Shown piece by piece: positions 21,085-30,536 of a stretch of DNA of 64,000 bases. How positions within the stretch are numbered: position 1 is the first letter of the stretch; each line of letters begins with the position of its first letter. The notes below the pieces were generated by a model, which saw only the letters and a program-made list of their open reading frames with translations, had not been told where the DNA came from and did not search any database. The translations under genes were made by a program, and so were the position numbers. This stretch comes from Candidatus Binatia bacterium. GTDB lineage: Bacteria > Desulfobacterota > Binatia > HRBIN30. Location: positions 919,844 through 983,843 of the forward strand of contig BPIR01000002.1 in assembly GCA_026004215.1 (NCBI GenBank), written 5' to 3'.

Positions 21085-21347
21085 TTCATCTTGGCCGAAC
21101 ACCTCCCGTGGGTGCACATTGCACCCGTGCGCGTCCAACCGAGACAGAGCGCCCAAGAGACAGCACAAAAGCAGAGCGGCGGTGGGCCCCACGTTGTCCC
21201 TCTCTTGCGGAGCCGGTGATGGCAGCGAGGCGCGCCCGTGCCGACGCCCGGCCATAAGCGGCAGGGACTGGGTTCGTTGCTGGCTATGGCGAAAATCCAC
21301 CGGGGCGGGCGGAAAAGCCTGCCCCAGTGGCCCGCCAATGGCAATTT

Positions 21348-22469
21348 TTAGGCGTGGCTTTTCGGAAACAGGGAGAGATGAAGGATGCCATTGAGTGCGT
21401 GCAAAGCCGAACCCTCGAGGCCGTTCCCCGTAATTCTGAGTTGCTCCCCTAGGCCGATGGAAGGATGGACCGTAATGGAGGCTTTTTGTAAGCCCGCAAG
21501 GAACGCGACGGCATCGTCCACGGCAAACGACCTGTCGGAATACGCGGTGCTTTCCGAGGCCAGCCCGCGCTCCGGGAACCGGCTGGCACCCCTTTCCTCC
21601 TCGATGGCCTCGAGTGCGTACGCCCGCAAGAGGCGTGGGTAGACTGCACGGAGGGTGTGCGGGTGATCCACGAGCTCCATCCCCAGCGGATCGTGGTCGA
21701 TTGCGGCCACAAAACCGATCTGGTCCTGTTCTAGTGGGAGGTTGTGCACGTACTCTTCTAGGGTGTGCGCGCTGCGCTCAAAAATATCGGACATGGCTCC
21801 GGTCCGAGAACGAGCGCGGAAAGAAGTCGCCTTGCGAGAGATTTCGTCCCAAATCGTGCTTTGGTTTCCCCAGAATCGTGAGCCTTCTCGGGCGGCGCGA
21901 CTGACATCCCTCGACAGGCGGCCTTTGAGCTTGGCAAAAAGGAAGTCTCCGGGCTCCCACAGTTCGGGCGGGGATTCGAAGGCGTGATCACCGGGGTCCA
22001 AGTACTCAGGTTCGCGCTCGGCCCGGCGGCGCCACGGTTCGGCGGTGGCGCTCCCTCGGTGCGCTTGGCGCTGCGCTACCCAGCGTGGGCTCCATCGGCC
22101 CTGTTCCACGCAGGCCACCGGGATCTCCACGACGGCATCCTTGGGTACCAAGATGCTGATGGTCACGACGCGGTTTTGCCAACCGCCTTGGAGAGACTCG
22201 CCCTCCAGCAGCAACACCGGCTTTGCCGCGCGGTTGCGGATGCGTAGTCCGGGAACATGGCCGGTCTCCTCGATTCGAACTTCGTCCCGCGCTTCAGCGA
22301 ACGTTAGATATAGGCGCTCCTCCAACGGTGCCGCTCTCCAAGCAAGGGGAACCACTGCGAGCTTGCCAAAACGCTTTGGCGGGTGGTAGTAGATACGACT
22401 GTCGCCAAAAAGCGATTTCCAAAGCTCATGACCCGTGGCCGTGAATCGCGAACCTGTTTGTTGTTCCAT
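21348..22469 (-). CDS. ARPP-1-like protein
   Basis: 373 residues. The N-terminal half shows VLLLEGESLQGGWQNRVVTI, then SILVPKDA and IPVACVEQGRWSPRW, which match the pattern I recall for the ARPP-1 family (a domain associated with ADP-ribosylglycohydrolase and rhodanese-phosphatase proteins). The molecular function of the family is not established. The C-terminal half is less conserved and has no recognised motif. The ATG has GGAGGGAG upstream. It is divergent from the XRE-type regulator, which suggests shared control. Confidence 0.75.
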   Translation of the reverse strand: MEQQTGSRFTATGHELWKSLFGDSRIYYHPPKRFGKLAVVPLAWRAAPLEERLYLTFAEARDEVRIEETGHVPGLRIRNRAAKPVLLLEGESLQGGWQNRVVTISILVPKDAVVEIPVACVEQGRWSPRWVAQRQAHRGSATAEPWRRRAEREPEYLDPGDHAFESPPELWEPGDFLFAKLKGRLSRDVSRAAREGSRFWGNQSTIWDEISRKATSFRARSRTGAMSDIFERSAHTLEEYVHNLPLEQDQIGFVAAIDHDPLGMELVDHPHTLRAVYPRLLRAYALEAIEEERGASRFPERGLASESTAYSDRSFAVDDAVAFLAGLQKASITVHPSIGLGEQLRITGNGLEGSALHALNGILHLSLFPKSHA

Positions 22470-22547
22470 GTTGTCTCCCTCCGTTTTCTGCCGCGGCTTC
22501 CATCGCTGCCCGCTCGCAGCGGAAGATCCCGCGCTCGAGGATGAAAC

Positions 22548-22573
22548 GCTATGGCATAATGCTATGGCATAGT
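22548..22573 (+). repeat. Two tandem 13-bp repeats in the XRE gene promoter region
   Basis: GCTATGGCATAAT is followed directly by GCTATGGCATAGT, differing at one base. The unit contains a CATAAT that could act as -10. It lies 18 bp upstream of the XRE start, between the divergent ARPP-1 and XRE genes. An operator for the XRE protein is the simplest reading, but this is inferred from position only. Confidence 0.55.
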
Positions 22574-22591
22574 CAAGCGCCGGAGTTGCAA

Positions 22592-23212
22592 ATGACGGAC
22601 GACCACCTCGACTACGCCAGTGCCATTCAAGCGCTCCGGGAGCAGCGCGGGCTTTCGCGTCACGACTTGGCGCTCGCTTCCGGGGTATCTTACTCGTACC
22701 TCTGCGAGATCGAGCGAGGAACCAAACGCCCCTCGGGCGATGTCTTGGCGAAATTGGCCAATGCTTTTGGGATGCTACCGAGCGAGCTCTTGCGGTTCGT
22801 CGAACAGTTCCCGCCTCGCGAGCGGGCCTCCTCCCGGTCAGAGTCAGAGAGCGCGCGACGAGACGCGTTCGCTGACACCACGGCAGGTGTCAAGCCGGTC
22901 AAACCAGTGAAACCAATTAAGCCACTGCACTTAGCCAACGAAGACCGGGCGGGCACTTTTCGCGCTGCAAGTGCCTGGGGCAAGCCAATCGAACCACTGC
23001 TGGCAGGGCACCTTCCGGATATGCGGGACGAAGAGCCACTTTGGCTTGGGAAGCGGGGTTCGTCGGAACTGGTGCCGCACCACTGGGATTCACGCCCACC
23101 AGGGCTGGAACTCGAAGAGCTTTTGCACGTGGCTGCGGGGCTCGATCCCGACGACCTGCGTTTGCTGATCGGTATCGCCGAGCGGCTGGCCCGCCAGCGG
23201 CGAAAAGGCTGA
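22592..23212 (+). CDS. XRE-type helix-turn-helix regulator with C-terminal extension
   Basis: 206 residues from the ATG at 22592, preceded by GGAG; an earlier in-frame ATG at 22541 would put the tandem repeat inside the coding sequence. Residues 11-65 form a classical HTH (REQRGLSRHDLALASGVSYS and KRPSGDVLAKLANAFG). Residues 100-111 are a VKPVKPVKPIKP run. The C-terminal part is Trp/His/Pro-rich and ends in a short helix (LDPDDLRLLIGIAERLARQR). It probably controls itself and the divergent ARPP-1-like gene. Confidence 0.85.
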   Translation: MTDDHLDYASAIQALREQRGLSRHDLALASGVSYSYLCEIERGTKRPSGDVLAKLANAFGMLPSELLRFVEQFPPRERASSRSESESARRDAFADTTAGVKPVKPVKPIKPLHLANEDRAGTFRAASAWGKPIEPLLAGHLPDMRDEEPLWLGKRGSSELVPHHWDSRPPGLELEELLHVAAGLDPDDLRLLIGIAERLARQRRKG

Positions 23213-23301
23213 GCTGATGGCGTGTGTCCTTTTGGACAAAGCGGGGCTCCGAGCCACCCACTTGTTTGGCCCGGAGTGTTGGCTAGTGCGGGCTCTCGTC
23301 T

Positions 23302-23317
23302 CGTTTCACGTGAAACA
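23302..23317. promoter_or_regulatory. parS-like site upstream of mnmG
   Basis: CGTTTCACGTGAAACA matches 15 of 16 positions of the chromosomal parS consensus. It is 12 bp before the mnmG start and about 3.4 kb from parB. ParB is expected to load here for chromosome segregation. Confidence 0.85.
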
Positions 23318-23328
23318 CGAGGTGGGCA

Positions 23329-25209
23329 ATGGGACCCTTTGACCGCTGCTTTGACGTAATTGTTGTTGGGGCTGGGCACGCAGGCATCGAGGCGGCGCTC
23401 GCGGCCGCACGCATGGGCTGCGAGGTACTGTTGCTGACACTCAACCTCGACCACATCGGGCAAATGTCCTGCAATCCTGCCATCGGGGGCATCGGCAAAG
23501 GTCATCTCGTCAAGGAGATCGATGCGCTTGGCGGGGAGATGGCCAAGGCCATTGATGAAACGGGAATCCAGTTCCGGCAGCTCAACACAAAGAAAGGGCC
23601 AGCCGTACGCGCGTCGCGGGCACAAGCGGACAAAGCTCAGTACCGGCAGCGGATGAAGGCCCGGCTAGAAAACGCCCCGGGGATTACCCTTTATCAGGCA
23701 AGTGTCGAGCGTTTGCTGCTGAGTGGAAATAAAGTGGTCGGCGTCGAAACCCAAATGGGCGAGCGGGTCGAGGGGCGAACCGTGATCTTGACCACGGGAA
23801 CCTTTCTCAACGGGTTGATCCACGTGGGCGAGCGCCAAATGGCGGCGGGGCGAGCCGGGGACTTCGCCGCGCACGGCCTGAGCGAGCAATTGGCTTCTTT
23901 GGGCTTTACTGTGGGGCGGCTGAAAACTGGGACGTGCCCGCGACTCGATCGTCGCACTATTGATTTCTCGCGCTTGGAGCCGCAGTACGGTGACGAACCT
24001 CCGAAGCCGTTTTCCTTTTCTACACCCGCGATCCGCCAGAGCCAAATTCCTTGCTACATCACGTACACGACGCCACGAACGCACGAGATCATCCGGAACT
24101 CGCTGCATCGCTCCCCCATGTTTTCGGGGCAAATCCGTGGTCGTGGGCCGCGCTACTGTCCCTCCATCGAAGATAAAGTGGTCCGCTTCGCCGAAAAGGA
24201 GCGCCATCAGATCTTTCTCGAACCAGAGGGCCGCGACACCATAGAGATTTACCCAAATGGCCTGTCCACGAGTCTTCCCTTAGACGTTCAAATTGAAATG
24301 GTGCGCTCCATTCCCGGGCTGGAGGAGGCGAAGATCATGCGTCCCGGGTACGCCATCGAGTACGACTTTGTGGACCCCACGCAACTCTACCCTTGGTTGG
24401 AAACCAAACTGATAGAAGGTTTGTTCCACGCCGGGCAGATCAATGGAACCACGGGCTACGAGGAGGCCGCAGCCCAAGGGCTGATGGCGGGAATCAACGC
24501 GGCCTTGAAGTTGCGCAAGCGCGAGCCATTTCTGTTGAGTCGTAGCCAAGCGTACATCGGCGTGCTCATTGACGACTTGGTGACCAAAGGTGTCGGGGGC
24601 GAACCGTATCGCATGTTCACCTCGCGGGCCGAGTATCGCTTGCTTTTGCGAGAGGACAATGCGGACACGCGGCTCACCCCTTTGGGAAGGGCCATTGGCG
24701 CGGTTTCGGAAGAGGATTGCCGGCGCGTGGAGGTGAAGGCGGCGCAGGTAACCCGCGAAATCGAACGGTTGGAAACAACGATCTTGTACCCAACAGCGGA
24801 GACGAACGCGAAACTCCGGGCTTTAGGGACGGCCGAAATCGTCAACCCCACAAGCCTGGCCCAGCTTCTCCGCCGGCCCGAATTGGGTTACAACGCTGTG
24901 GCCGCTTTAGCCGCCGCGGGCCCCAGCCCATTGCCGGCCGACGTAGCGGCGCAAGTGGAAGTCGAGATCAAGTACGCGGGCTATGTGCGACGCCAGCAGG
25001 AACAGATCGAACGGCTGAGAAAGATGGAGGAAACCCCGATCCCATCGGACCTCGATTTCGAAGCAATTCCGGGGCTCTCGCGCGAGGTGCGGGAAAAGCT
25101 TGCTCGTGTCCGGCCTCGCTCCCTCGGCCAGGCTGCGCGCGTTCCCGGTTTGACGCCAGCAGCGTTGGCGCTCCTCTCCGTTCATTTACGCAGGGCTGGC
25201 GTTGCTTGA
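23329..25209 (+). CDS. mnmG: tRNA uridine-5-carboxymethylaminomethyl modification enzyme MnmG
   Basis: 626 residues, full length. The FAD-binding N-terminus has VVGAGHAGIEAALAAARMG, and signature GGIGKGHLVKEIDALGGEMA follows. With MnmE (not in the window) it installs the carboxymethylaminomethyl group at U34 of certain tRNAs. The ATG has GAGGTG upstream. It overlaps rsmG by four bases and starts a + strand operon with rsmG, parA and parB. Formerly gidA. Confidence 0.97.
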   Translation: MGPFDRCFDVIVVGAGHAGIEAALAAARMGCEVLLLTLNLDHIGQMSCNPAIGGIGKGHLVKEIDALGGEMAKAIDETGIQFRQLNTKKGPAVRASRAQADKAQYRQRMKARLENAPGITLYQASVERLLLSGNKVVGVETQMGERVEGRTVILTTGTFLNGLIHVGERQMAAGRAGDFAAHGLSEQLASLGFTVGRLKTGTCPRLDRRTIDFSRLEPQYGDEPPKPFSFSTPAIRQSQIPCYITYTTPRTHEIIRNSLHRSPMFSGQIRGRGPRYCPSIEDKVVRFAEKERHQIFLEPEGRDTIEIYPNGLSTSLPLDVQIEMVRSIPGLEEAKIMRPGYAIEYDFVDPTQLYPWLETKLIEGLFHAGQINGTTGYEEAAAQGLMAGINAALKLRKREPFLLSRSQAYIGVLIDDLVTKGVGGEPYRMFTSRAEYRLLLREDNADTRLTPLGRAIGAVSEEDCRRVEVKAAQVTREIERLETTILYPTAETNAKLRALGTAEIVNPTSLAQLLRRPELGYNAVAALAAAGPSPLPADVAAQVEVEIKYAGYVRRQQEQIERLRKMEETPIPSDLDFEAIPGLSREVREKLARVRPRSLGQAARVPGLTPAALALLSVHLRRAGVA

Positions 25210-25853
25210 AAGACGACCTCGATCGCGCGATCGCCGAGCTGGTGCGCTGGTGTGACCAGCTCGGAATCCGCCTCTCCCAACAAGCGCAGGCGCAGTTGCA
25301 AACGTACGTTTGCTTAATTTTGGAGTGGAACCGGCGGGTCGCCCTTACCGGGGCTCGGACCGTACGCGAAATCGCACTCCATCACATCCTCGACTGCCTG
25401 CACGTGGCGCCGGTGCTGGCAGGCGGCCAAGCGGTTGCCGACGTGGGCAGTGGCGCCGGCTTCCCCGGTATGCCCCTCGCGATTGCGCGCCCCGACTGTG
25501 TGTTCACCCTAATCGAGCCTCGGCGGAAGCGCGCAACATTCTTGCGTCATTGCATTCGGGAACTGGGCCTGGCCAACGCAAGCGTCGAAGAAGCTCGGGT
25601 GGAAGATCTCGCGCCAACACGGTCGGGGGCTTACAACGTGGTCGTTTCCCGCGCGTTTGCGGAGTTGAGCAGCTTTGTCCGCGCCGGCCTGCCCTTGCTC
25701 CAGGCAGGCGGGTTGTTGGTGGCGATGAAGGGGCCGCGGCCGGAAGCCGAGTTGCAGGGGCTTCCCGCAGAAGTGGAGGTGGCGCGGATCATGCGGTATC
25801 GCCTTCCGGAACAATGGGGGGAGCGCACTCTGGTCATCCTCAGCCGGCGTTGA
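25206..25853 (+). CDS. rsmG: 16S rRNA (guanine-N7)-methyltransferase RsmG
   Basis: 215 residues if the TTG at 25206, overlapping the mnmG TGA, is the start. The SAM-binding motif VADVGSGAGFPGMPLAIARP and the following FTLIEPRRKRATFL are characteristic. RsmG methylates G527 (E. coli numbering) in 16S rRNA. No other start gives a better N-terminus, so the TTG with four-base overlap is the best choice. Formerly gidB. Confidence 0.94.
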   Translation: MKDDLDRAIAELVRWCDQLGIRLSQQAQAQLQTYVCLILEWNRRVALTGARTVREIALHHILDCLHVAPVLAGGQAVADVGSGAGFPGMPLAIARPDCVFTLIEPRRKRATFLRHCIRELGLANASVEEARVEDLAPTRSGAYNVVVSRAFAELSSFVRAGLPLLQAGGLLVAMKGPRPEAELQGLPAEVEVARIMRYRLPEQWGERTLVILSRR

Positions 25854-25857
25854 AGAT

Positions 25858-25873
25858 TGTTTCACGTGAAACA
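25858..25873. promoter_or_regulatory. parS site (perfect) between rsmG and parA
   Basis: TGTTTCACGTGAAACA is an exact match to the chromosomal parS consensus. It lies 5 bp after the rsmG stop and about 67 bp before the parA start. With the site at 23302, two ParB loading points bracket mnmG-rsmG. Confidence 0.95.
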
Positions 25874-25939
25874 CTTTTCAGTTCGGCCAGCGCGTGGTAC
25901 ACAAGCGCAAACGAAGTCTTCAGCGGATCGGGGTTGGGC

Positions 25940-26755
25940 TTGGGCCGCATCGTTTGCATCGCCAATCAAAAGGGTGGAGTGGGGAAAACAACCACGGCAG
26001 TAAACCTGGCTGCGTGTGTAGCGGCGCGCGGATATGAGACGTTGTTGGTTGACTTAGATCCGCAAGCCAGCGCCTCGAGTGCCTTGGGGATAAGCGTGGG
26101 TCGAGGTGCGATATCGACCTATGAGATTCTCGTGCACGAGCGTCCACTCGCCGAGGGGCTGGTGCGCGCGTCCGTGCCCGGCGCGTTGTGGGTCCTGCCG
26201 GCGTCGCGCGACCTCGTTGGGGCGGAAATCGAGCTCGTGCCCATGTTGGCGCGGGAGCATCGTTTGAGCGAAGCTCTCCGGCGAGAGCGGGAACGCTTTG
26301 GCTTTATTCTCATCGACTGCCCCCCGTCGCTTGGCCTGCTGACGTTGAACGGTCTCACCGCGGCGGATTCCGTTCTCATTCCGGTTCAGTGCGAATACTT
26401 CGCGCTCGAGGGACTGACGAGCTTGCGTCACACGCTGGAACTCGTCCGACAACGCCTCAATCCCACCTTGGAGATCGAGGGGATGCTGTTGACCATGTTC
26501 GACGTGCGCAACACGCTTTCTCACCAGGTGGCTGAAGAGGTGCGGCGGCATTTCAAGGGCTTCGTATTTGAGACGGCGATTCCAAGAAATGTCCGTTTGA
26601 GTGAGGCACCGAGCTACGGTAAGCCCATTATCGCTTACGACCCCACCTCCAAGGGAGCCGTGGCCTATCAAGAACTTTGCGACGAGTTCTTGGCGCGGCG
26701 GAACTTTACGGTCAGGAGCAAAACCATGACTGGAGAAATCGACCGGAGTCATTGA
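25940..26755 (+). CDS. parA: Chromosome partitioning ATPase ParA (Soj)
   Basis: 271 residues from a TTG at 25940, chosen because MGRIVCIANQKGGVGKTTTA is the usual start of the family; another TTG two codons earlier is possible. The deviant Walker A is KGGVGKTT, followed by LLVDLDPQASAS and FILIDCPPSLGLLT. ParA is a DNA-binding ATPase that moves ParB-parS complexes. It is adjacent to parB and directly downstream of a perfect parS site. Confidence 0.95.
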   Translation: MGRIVCIANQKGGVGKTTTAVNLAACVAARGYETLLVDLDPQASASSALGISVGRGAISTYEILVHERPLAEGLVRASVPGALWVLPASRDLVGAEIELVPMLAREHRLSEALRRERERFGFILIDCPPSLGLLTLNGLTAADSVLIPVQCEYFALEGLTSLRHTLELVRQRLNPTLEIEGMLLTMFDVRNTLSHQVAEEVRRHFKGFVFETAIPRNVRLSEAPSYGKPIIAYDPTSKGAVAYQELCDEFLARRNFTVRSKTMTGEIDRSH

Positions 26756-26758
26756 GCA

Positions 26759-27625
26759 ATGGAGCGCTCCGTCAAACGACAGGCTCTCGGCCGCGGCTTG
26801 GATGCGTTGATCCCTCGTGCGGTCGAGCCGGAAACGTCTCCCGACGCACCTCCCAGCGGGCAACCCTTTCAGCGTATTCCCATCGAGCGCGTGCGCCCGA
26901 ATCCATTCCAGCCTCGCCAGAACTTTTCCGAGGAGGAGATCGATCGGCTGGCGCAGTCGATTCGCGAGCAAGGGTTGCTGCAGCCTATCGTGGTGCGCCG
27001 CGTGGGAGATCTTTTCGAGCTCGTTGCCGGGGAGCGGCGTTGGCGAGCCGCGCGGCGTGCTGGCCTGTCCGAGATTGCCGCGCTGGTGCGGGAAGAGGTA
27101 GACGATCGTACGGCCCTCGAGTTGGCGTTGATCGAGAATTTACAACGCACGGACCTCGACCCGATCGAAGAAGCGCGCGCCTACGAGCGACTGCGCAACC
27201 AGTTCGGACTCACCCAGGAAGACATCGCCCAGCGGGTCGGGAAACATCGCTCCACGATAGCAAACTCCTTGCGCCTGTTGCGCTTGCCGGAAGACTTGCA
27301 GCAAGAAATAGCCTCGGGGCGCCTCACTCCAGGCCATGCGCGAGCACTCTTGGCGCTGGAATCTCCGGAAGAGCAACGGCGGCTCGCACGAGAATTTTTG
27401 CAGCAGGGGCTCAATGTGCGCGACGCGGAGCGGCGAACCCAGCCCAAAGCTCAGCCGACACTCGATCCCGATTGGCGATCGGTGGAAGAGCAGCTCCGGC
27501 GTGTGCTGGACACAAAGGTCCGCTTACTCCCCCGGAAAAACGGCAGAGGCAAACTCGAGATCGAGTACTACTCGCTAGAGCAGCTCCACCGCATCCTGGC
27601 GCGACTCGGCCTGCGTCTAGAGTGA
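26759..27625 (+). CDS. parB: Chromosome partitioning protein ParB (Spo0J)
   Basis: 288 residues. The N-terminal RQALGRGLDALIP is the ParA-contact region; IPIERVRPNPFQPRQNF and GERRWRAARRAGL belong to the CTPase/ParB domain, followed by a helix-turn-helix (TQEDIAQRVGKHRSTIANSL) that reads parS. A short C-terminal dimerisation domain closes the protein. It follows parA by 3 bp, and parS sites are within 3.5 kb. Confidence 0.96.
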   Translation: MERSVKRQALGRGLDALIPRAVEPETSPDAPPSGQPFQRIPIERVRPNPFQPRQNFSEEEIDRLAQSIREQGLLQPIVVRRVGDLFELVAGERRWRAARRAGLSEIAALVREEVDDRTALELALIENLQRTDLDPIEEARAYERLRNQFGLTQEDIAQRVGKHRSTIANSLRLLRLPEDLQQEIASGRLTPGHARALLALESPEEQRRLAREFLQQGLNVRDAERRTQPKAQPTLDPDWRSVEEQLRRVLDTKVRLLPRKNGRGKLEIEYYSLEQLHRILARLGLRLE

Positions 27626-28043
27626 ACTCATCGGGCGCGCATACCAGTGCAGGCCAATGTGCTGCAGGCGTACGCATGACAGCCGTCTCGCGTGATCCTG
27701 CCTCTTCCGCGTCGCGCCGCGGGTGGTTTTCTCGAAGGCCAGGCTCGATTGGATGGCCGAACCTGCGCGAGCAAGTGGCTGGGGTGCCGGGGCCGCGGGC
27801 TCGACACGGTCGGGTTTTCCCGGCTCGCGCAGCCCGATCGCTAGGGAGCAGAGGGAAAGCTACCCGGCAGGATCGGTCTCGCTGACTCATCGTCTGCGCT
27901 TCTCTTGCCCGAACACGAACGGCTTTTTACGACGAGCTCTTGCCGCAATCCTGCTTCGGTGGCCCGCGCCGCCCGCGGCGGTACTCGCGCCCGGTTGCGC
28001 GACCAGGCGCCGGCCCCTCTGCACCATTCCCGGCACCACTGGG
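27626..28043. other. Spacer without recognised gene
   Basis: About 420 bp between the convergent parB and the TMTC-like gene. The open frames on both strands are Arg/Ala/Gly/Pro-rich with no motif, start or ribosome site that supports coding. No clear terminator or repeat was seen. Confidence 0.5.
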
Positions 28044-29789
28044 CTACGGTCTCGTTTGCCCCAACCGGCGGCGGATCTCGCGCAGCCGCACCCGCGCTTC
28101 CTCAGCCGTGGCTGTATCGTTGTGTGCGTAGCGAGCTGCCTCTTCGTAATCGCGCGCAGCTTCACTCCAATTTCCTGTTTGCTCCCACGCCCGGCCGCGC
28201 TCGAGGTAAGCCGGGGCGAACCCGGGCCGCTTCCGCAACCACTGCGAGCACATGTCGAGCACCGCCGAGGCACCGCGGGCGTGCAGTAGCGCCTCTGCAT
28301 ACCGGCGAAAAACAAAGCCTGCGTAGGGGCGAGCTTCGGCGGCTGCACGGAAATAGCGCAGAGCCTCGTCCCACCGCTCCTCGCGCCGGAAATGCAAGCC
28401 CAGGTTGAAATTCGGCAGAAATCCCTCGGGGTCGTGTTCCCGTACCGCTAGCCAAAAGGAGAGATTGTCCCGCCAGTGCAAGGCTTGCCGAAAGGAGAGT
28501 GCGGCGCACAGCAGAGCGAGGGCGATCGGGACGGCGGTCCGGGGGAACCGCGTCCGGACGGGGAGACTCTGCAGCAACACGGCTGCGACAACACCGGCAC
28601 CGATCATCGAGAAATACGAAAAATGGTCCGCCACGTACGAATAGGTGAAGAAGTTGAATGGAACGAACCCCAGGACCGGAAAGATCCCGAAAACGAAGTG
28701 CCCGAGACCCCACACCACCCACGGGTGAAGCCGATCACGCCAGCGCCACCCAAGGATTGCGGCGCATGCCCAACCGAGCGGTGCAACCCACCACTGCCAT
28801 GCGTGAATCTGGATGTCCCACTTCGCATAAATCGGCGACAAGCCCGCCGGCCATAGAACGGCAGTGATATAAAAGCCCAATGCATTGGCGGCGATGATCA
28901 AACGCTCCGGCCACGGAATCGGTAGGGGCGGCCACCGGTCGTGCTCGAAGCGAGCGGTAATCGCAGCCATAACCAAGCTTGCCGCAAGAAAAGGCAAAGC
29001 ACCCATCCCACGTTCCCACCAAGGCTGCACCGCGCATTCGCGTCGCGACCGCTCAGCGGCCCACTGCGCGAGAAGAAAAGAAACCGGCATCAACACGGGC
29101 TGCGTCTTGCTGAGCAAGCAGGCGGCGAAACAACAAAAGCTCACAGCGTACCAAGCGGTGGAACGCTCGCGGTACCACTTCCAGTAAGAGGCGAAGGCTA
29201 GCAACAAGAAGAAACCGCTTAGTGTGTTTTTTCGCTCCGAAATCCAAGCCACAGAGGCCACCTGCACGGGGTGGAGAGCGAAAATACTGGACGCCAAAAA
29301 TGCGAGCGGAGCTTCGAACCCCCACCAACGAACGAGGCAGTAAGCGATCACGGAACTCGCGCCGTGGAGAAGCAGGTTCACCAAGTGATAGCCGCGTGCA
29401 TCCAGGCCCCACAGGCGATACTCGATCCAGTAGGAAGAAAACACGAGTGGATAAAATTGCGGCGAGCGCCGATCTGTGGGGTTCCAAAAGGCTTTCCAGC
29501 CCTCTGGGCTCTGCACGAGGGGATTTTCGGAAACGTAAAACTGGTCGTCCCAGCGCACGAAATTTGCGCTGAGCGTGGCGGCGTATGCGGCACCGAGCAA
29601 GGCCAGTAACAGTACGACCCAGGAAACGTCGGCAAACTGGACCGCAAGACGGGTTCCATCATGCCCGTGTGACGCCTTGGTCGTCTTCGGGAGATTGGTA
29701 GCTCTTGTCTCAGCCCGCCCGCCCTTGCGGAGAGCAGTTCTTCCCACAGAGACTCCGCGCCAGTTCTGGCTACGGTTCTTCCTTTGCAT
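28044..29789 (-). CDS. TMTC-like membrane protein with TPR repeats
   Basis: 581 residues. After an Arg/Lys-rich N-terminus come about ten membrane segments. WDDQFYVSENPLVQSPEGW, HLVNLLLHGASSVIAYCLV and FALHPVQVASVAWISERKN match the conserved luminal/TM pattern of the TMTC (DUF1736) O-mannosyltransferase-like family. The C-terminal third (from about residue 450) is made of TPR-like repeats (LPNFNLGLHFRREERWDEAL and similar). In eukaryotes TMTC proteins mannosylate cadherins; bacterial homologues have no settled function. A lipid-linked sugar-using glycosyltransferase acting outside the cell is the inference. Monocistronic. Confidence 0.75.
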   Translation of the reverse strand: MQRKNRSQNWRGVSVGRTALRKGGRAETRATNLPKTTKASHGHDGTRLAVQFADVSWVVLLLALLGAAYAATLSANFVRWDDQFYVSENPLVQSPEGWKAFWNPTDRRSPQFYPLVFSSYWIEYRLWGLDARGYHLVNLLLHGASSVIAYCLVRWWGFEAPLAFLASSIFALHPVQVASVAWISERKNTLSGFFLLLAFASYWKWYRERSTAWYAVSFCCFAACLLSKTQPVLMPVSFLLAQWAAERSRRECAVQPWWERGMGALPFLAASLVMAAITARFEHDRWPPLPIPWPERLIIAANALGFYITAVLWPAGLSPIYAKWDIQIHAWQWWVAPLGWACAAILGWRWRDRLHPWVVWGLGHFVFGIFPVLGFVPFNFFTYSYVADHFSYFSMIGAGVVAAVLLQSLPVRTRFPRTAVPIALALLCAALSFRQALHWRDNLSFWLAVREHDPEGFLPNFNLGLHFRREERWDEALRYFRAAAEARPYAGFVFRRYAEALLHARGASAVLDMCSQWLRKRPGFAPAYLERGRAWEQTGNWSEAARDYEEAARYAHNDTATAEEARVRLREIRRRLGQTRP

Positions 29790-30536
29790 ATCCGTCGAGG
29801 TTCGAGCAAGGGCGCACGCATATCACTGGATGGGTACAGAGCCAGGGCGGCACGTGCGTGGTCCTTTCCTTGACACGCTGCGGCACTTTTTCTAGCCACG
29901 AGCCCATGCCTTGGCTCTGGCTGTTCGTGGCCTTGTTCAGTGTCGAGACGGCCACACGGGCCTGGGAACTGCCGCTCGATTCCCATCCGTATTGCGCGAA
30001 CACTCCGGTAGCGCAGGCGGAGACCATCTCCCTGGATGGCGAGGCCATTGTATCGCCTCGGGCTACGAATTACCGGACCGAGCGCCGCTTGGGGACCGGG
30101 CAGCCGGCGGCATTCTCGCCGTTCGGCGCGCGCGGCCCGCGATCCGCGCTGGGGGCCATGGCGGGCCAGCAGACCTCGCGGTGGGGTCTTGTTAGCGGGC
30201 GAGAGCGGTACCAACTGTTGAGCATTTTCCGCTGTTAGCCGGTTCCGACCGCAAATTCGTGCCTCGGGGCCACCGGAGAAAAGAACGGTGGCGCACGGCA
30301 AGAGGCATCCCGTACGGCGCCTGACGTGTCGATTCGGCCGCCGGTGCGGAAGCCACGGCAGCGCCGACGCCGTACCCCGCGAGCGCATTTGGGTCGCGAC
30401 AGGCTTCGCAGGCACACAACCGCTTCATCCCAAACGTGAGATTCAGGAAGACACAACCAAGCGCAAGCAAGTATTGGCTGAGCAGCGGAGGACAACTGAG
30501 GTGTTGGATCACGACTGTAACTCGGGCTCCAGGCGT
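29790..30536. other. Spacer between the TMTC-like gene and the efflux operon
   Basis: About 750 bp upstream of two divergent genes. Only one frame, at 29906-30238, is a coding candidate. The remainder shows no repeat, terminator or RNA motif, and no promoter was picked out. Confidence 0.5.
29906..30238 (+). CDS. Possible small exported protein (110 aa)
   Basis: The frame starts with MPWLWLFVALFSVETATRA, which reads as a signal peptide, followed by about 90 residues with no recognised family (SHPYCANTPVAQAETISLDG near the start, Ala/Gly/Arg-rich later). There is no good ribosome site, and other frames are also open here, so it may not be real. Confidence 0.28.
   Translation: MPWLWLFVALFSVETATRAWELPLDSHPYCANTPVAQAETISLDGEAIVSPRATNYRTERRLGTGQPAAFSPFGARGPRSALGAMAGQQTSRWGLVSGRERYQLLSIFRC

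Noticed and set aside
21110..21126. Perfect 7-bp stem with 3-base loop after the PfpI-like gene
   Set aside because: No T run and no other support for a terminator or site.
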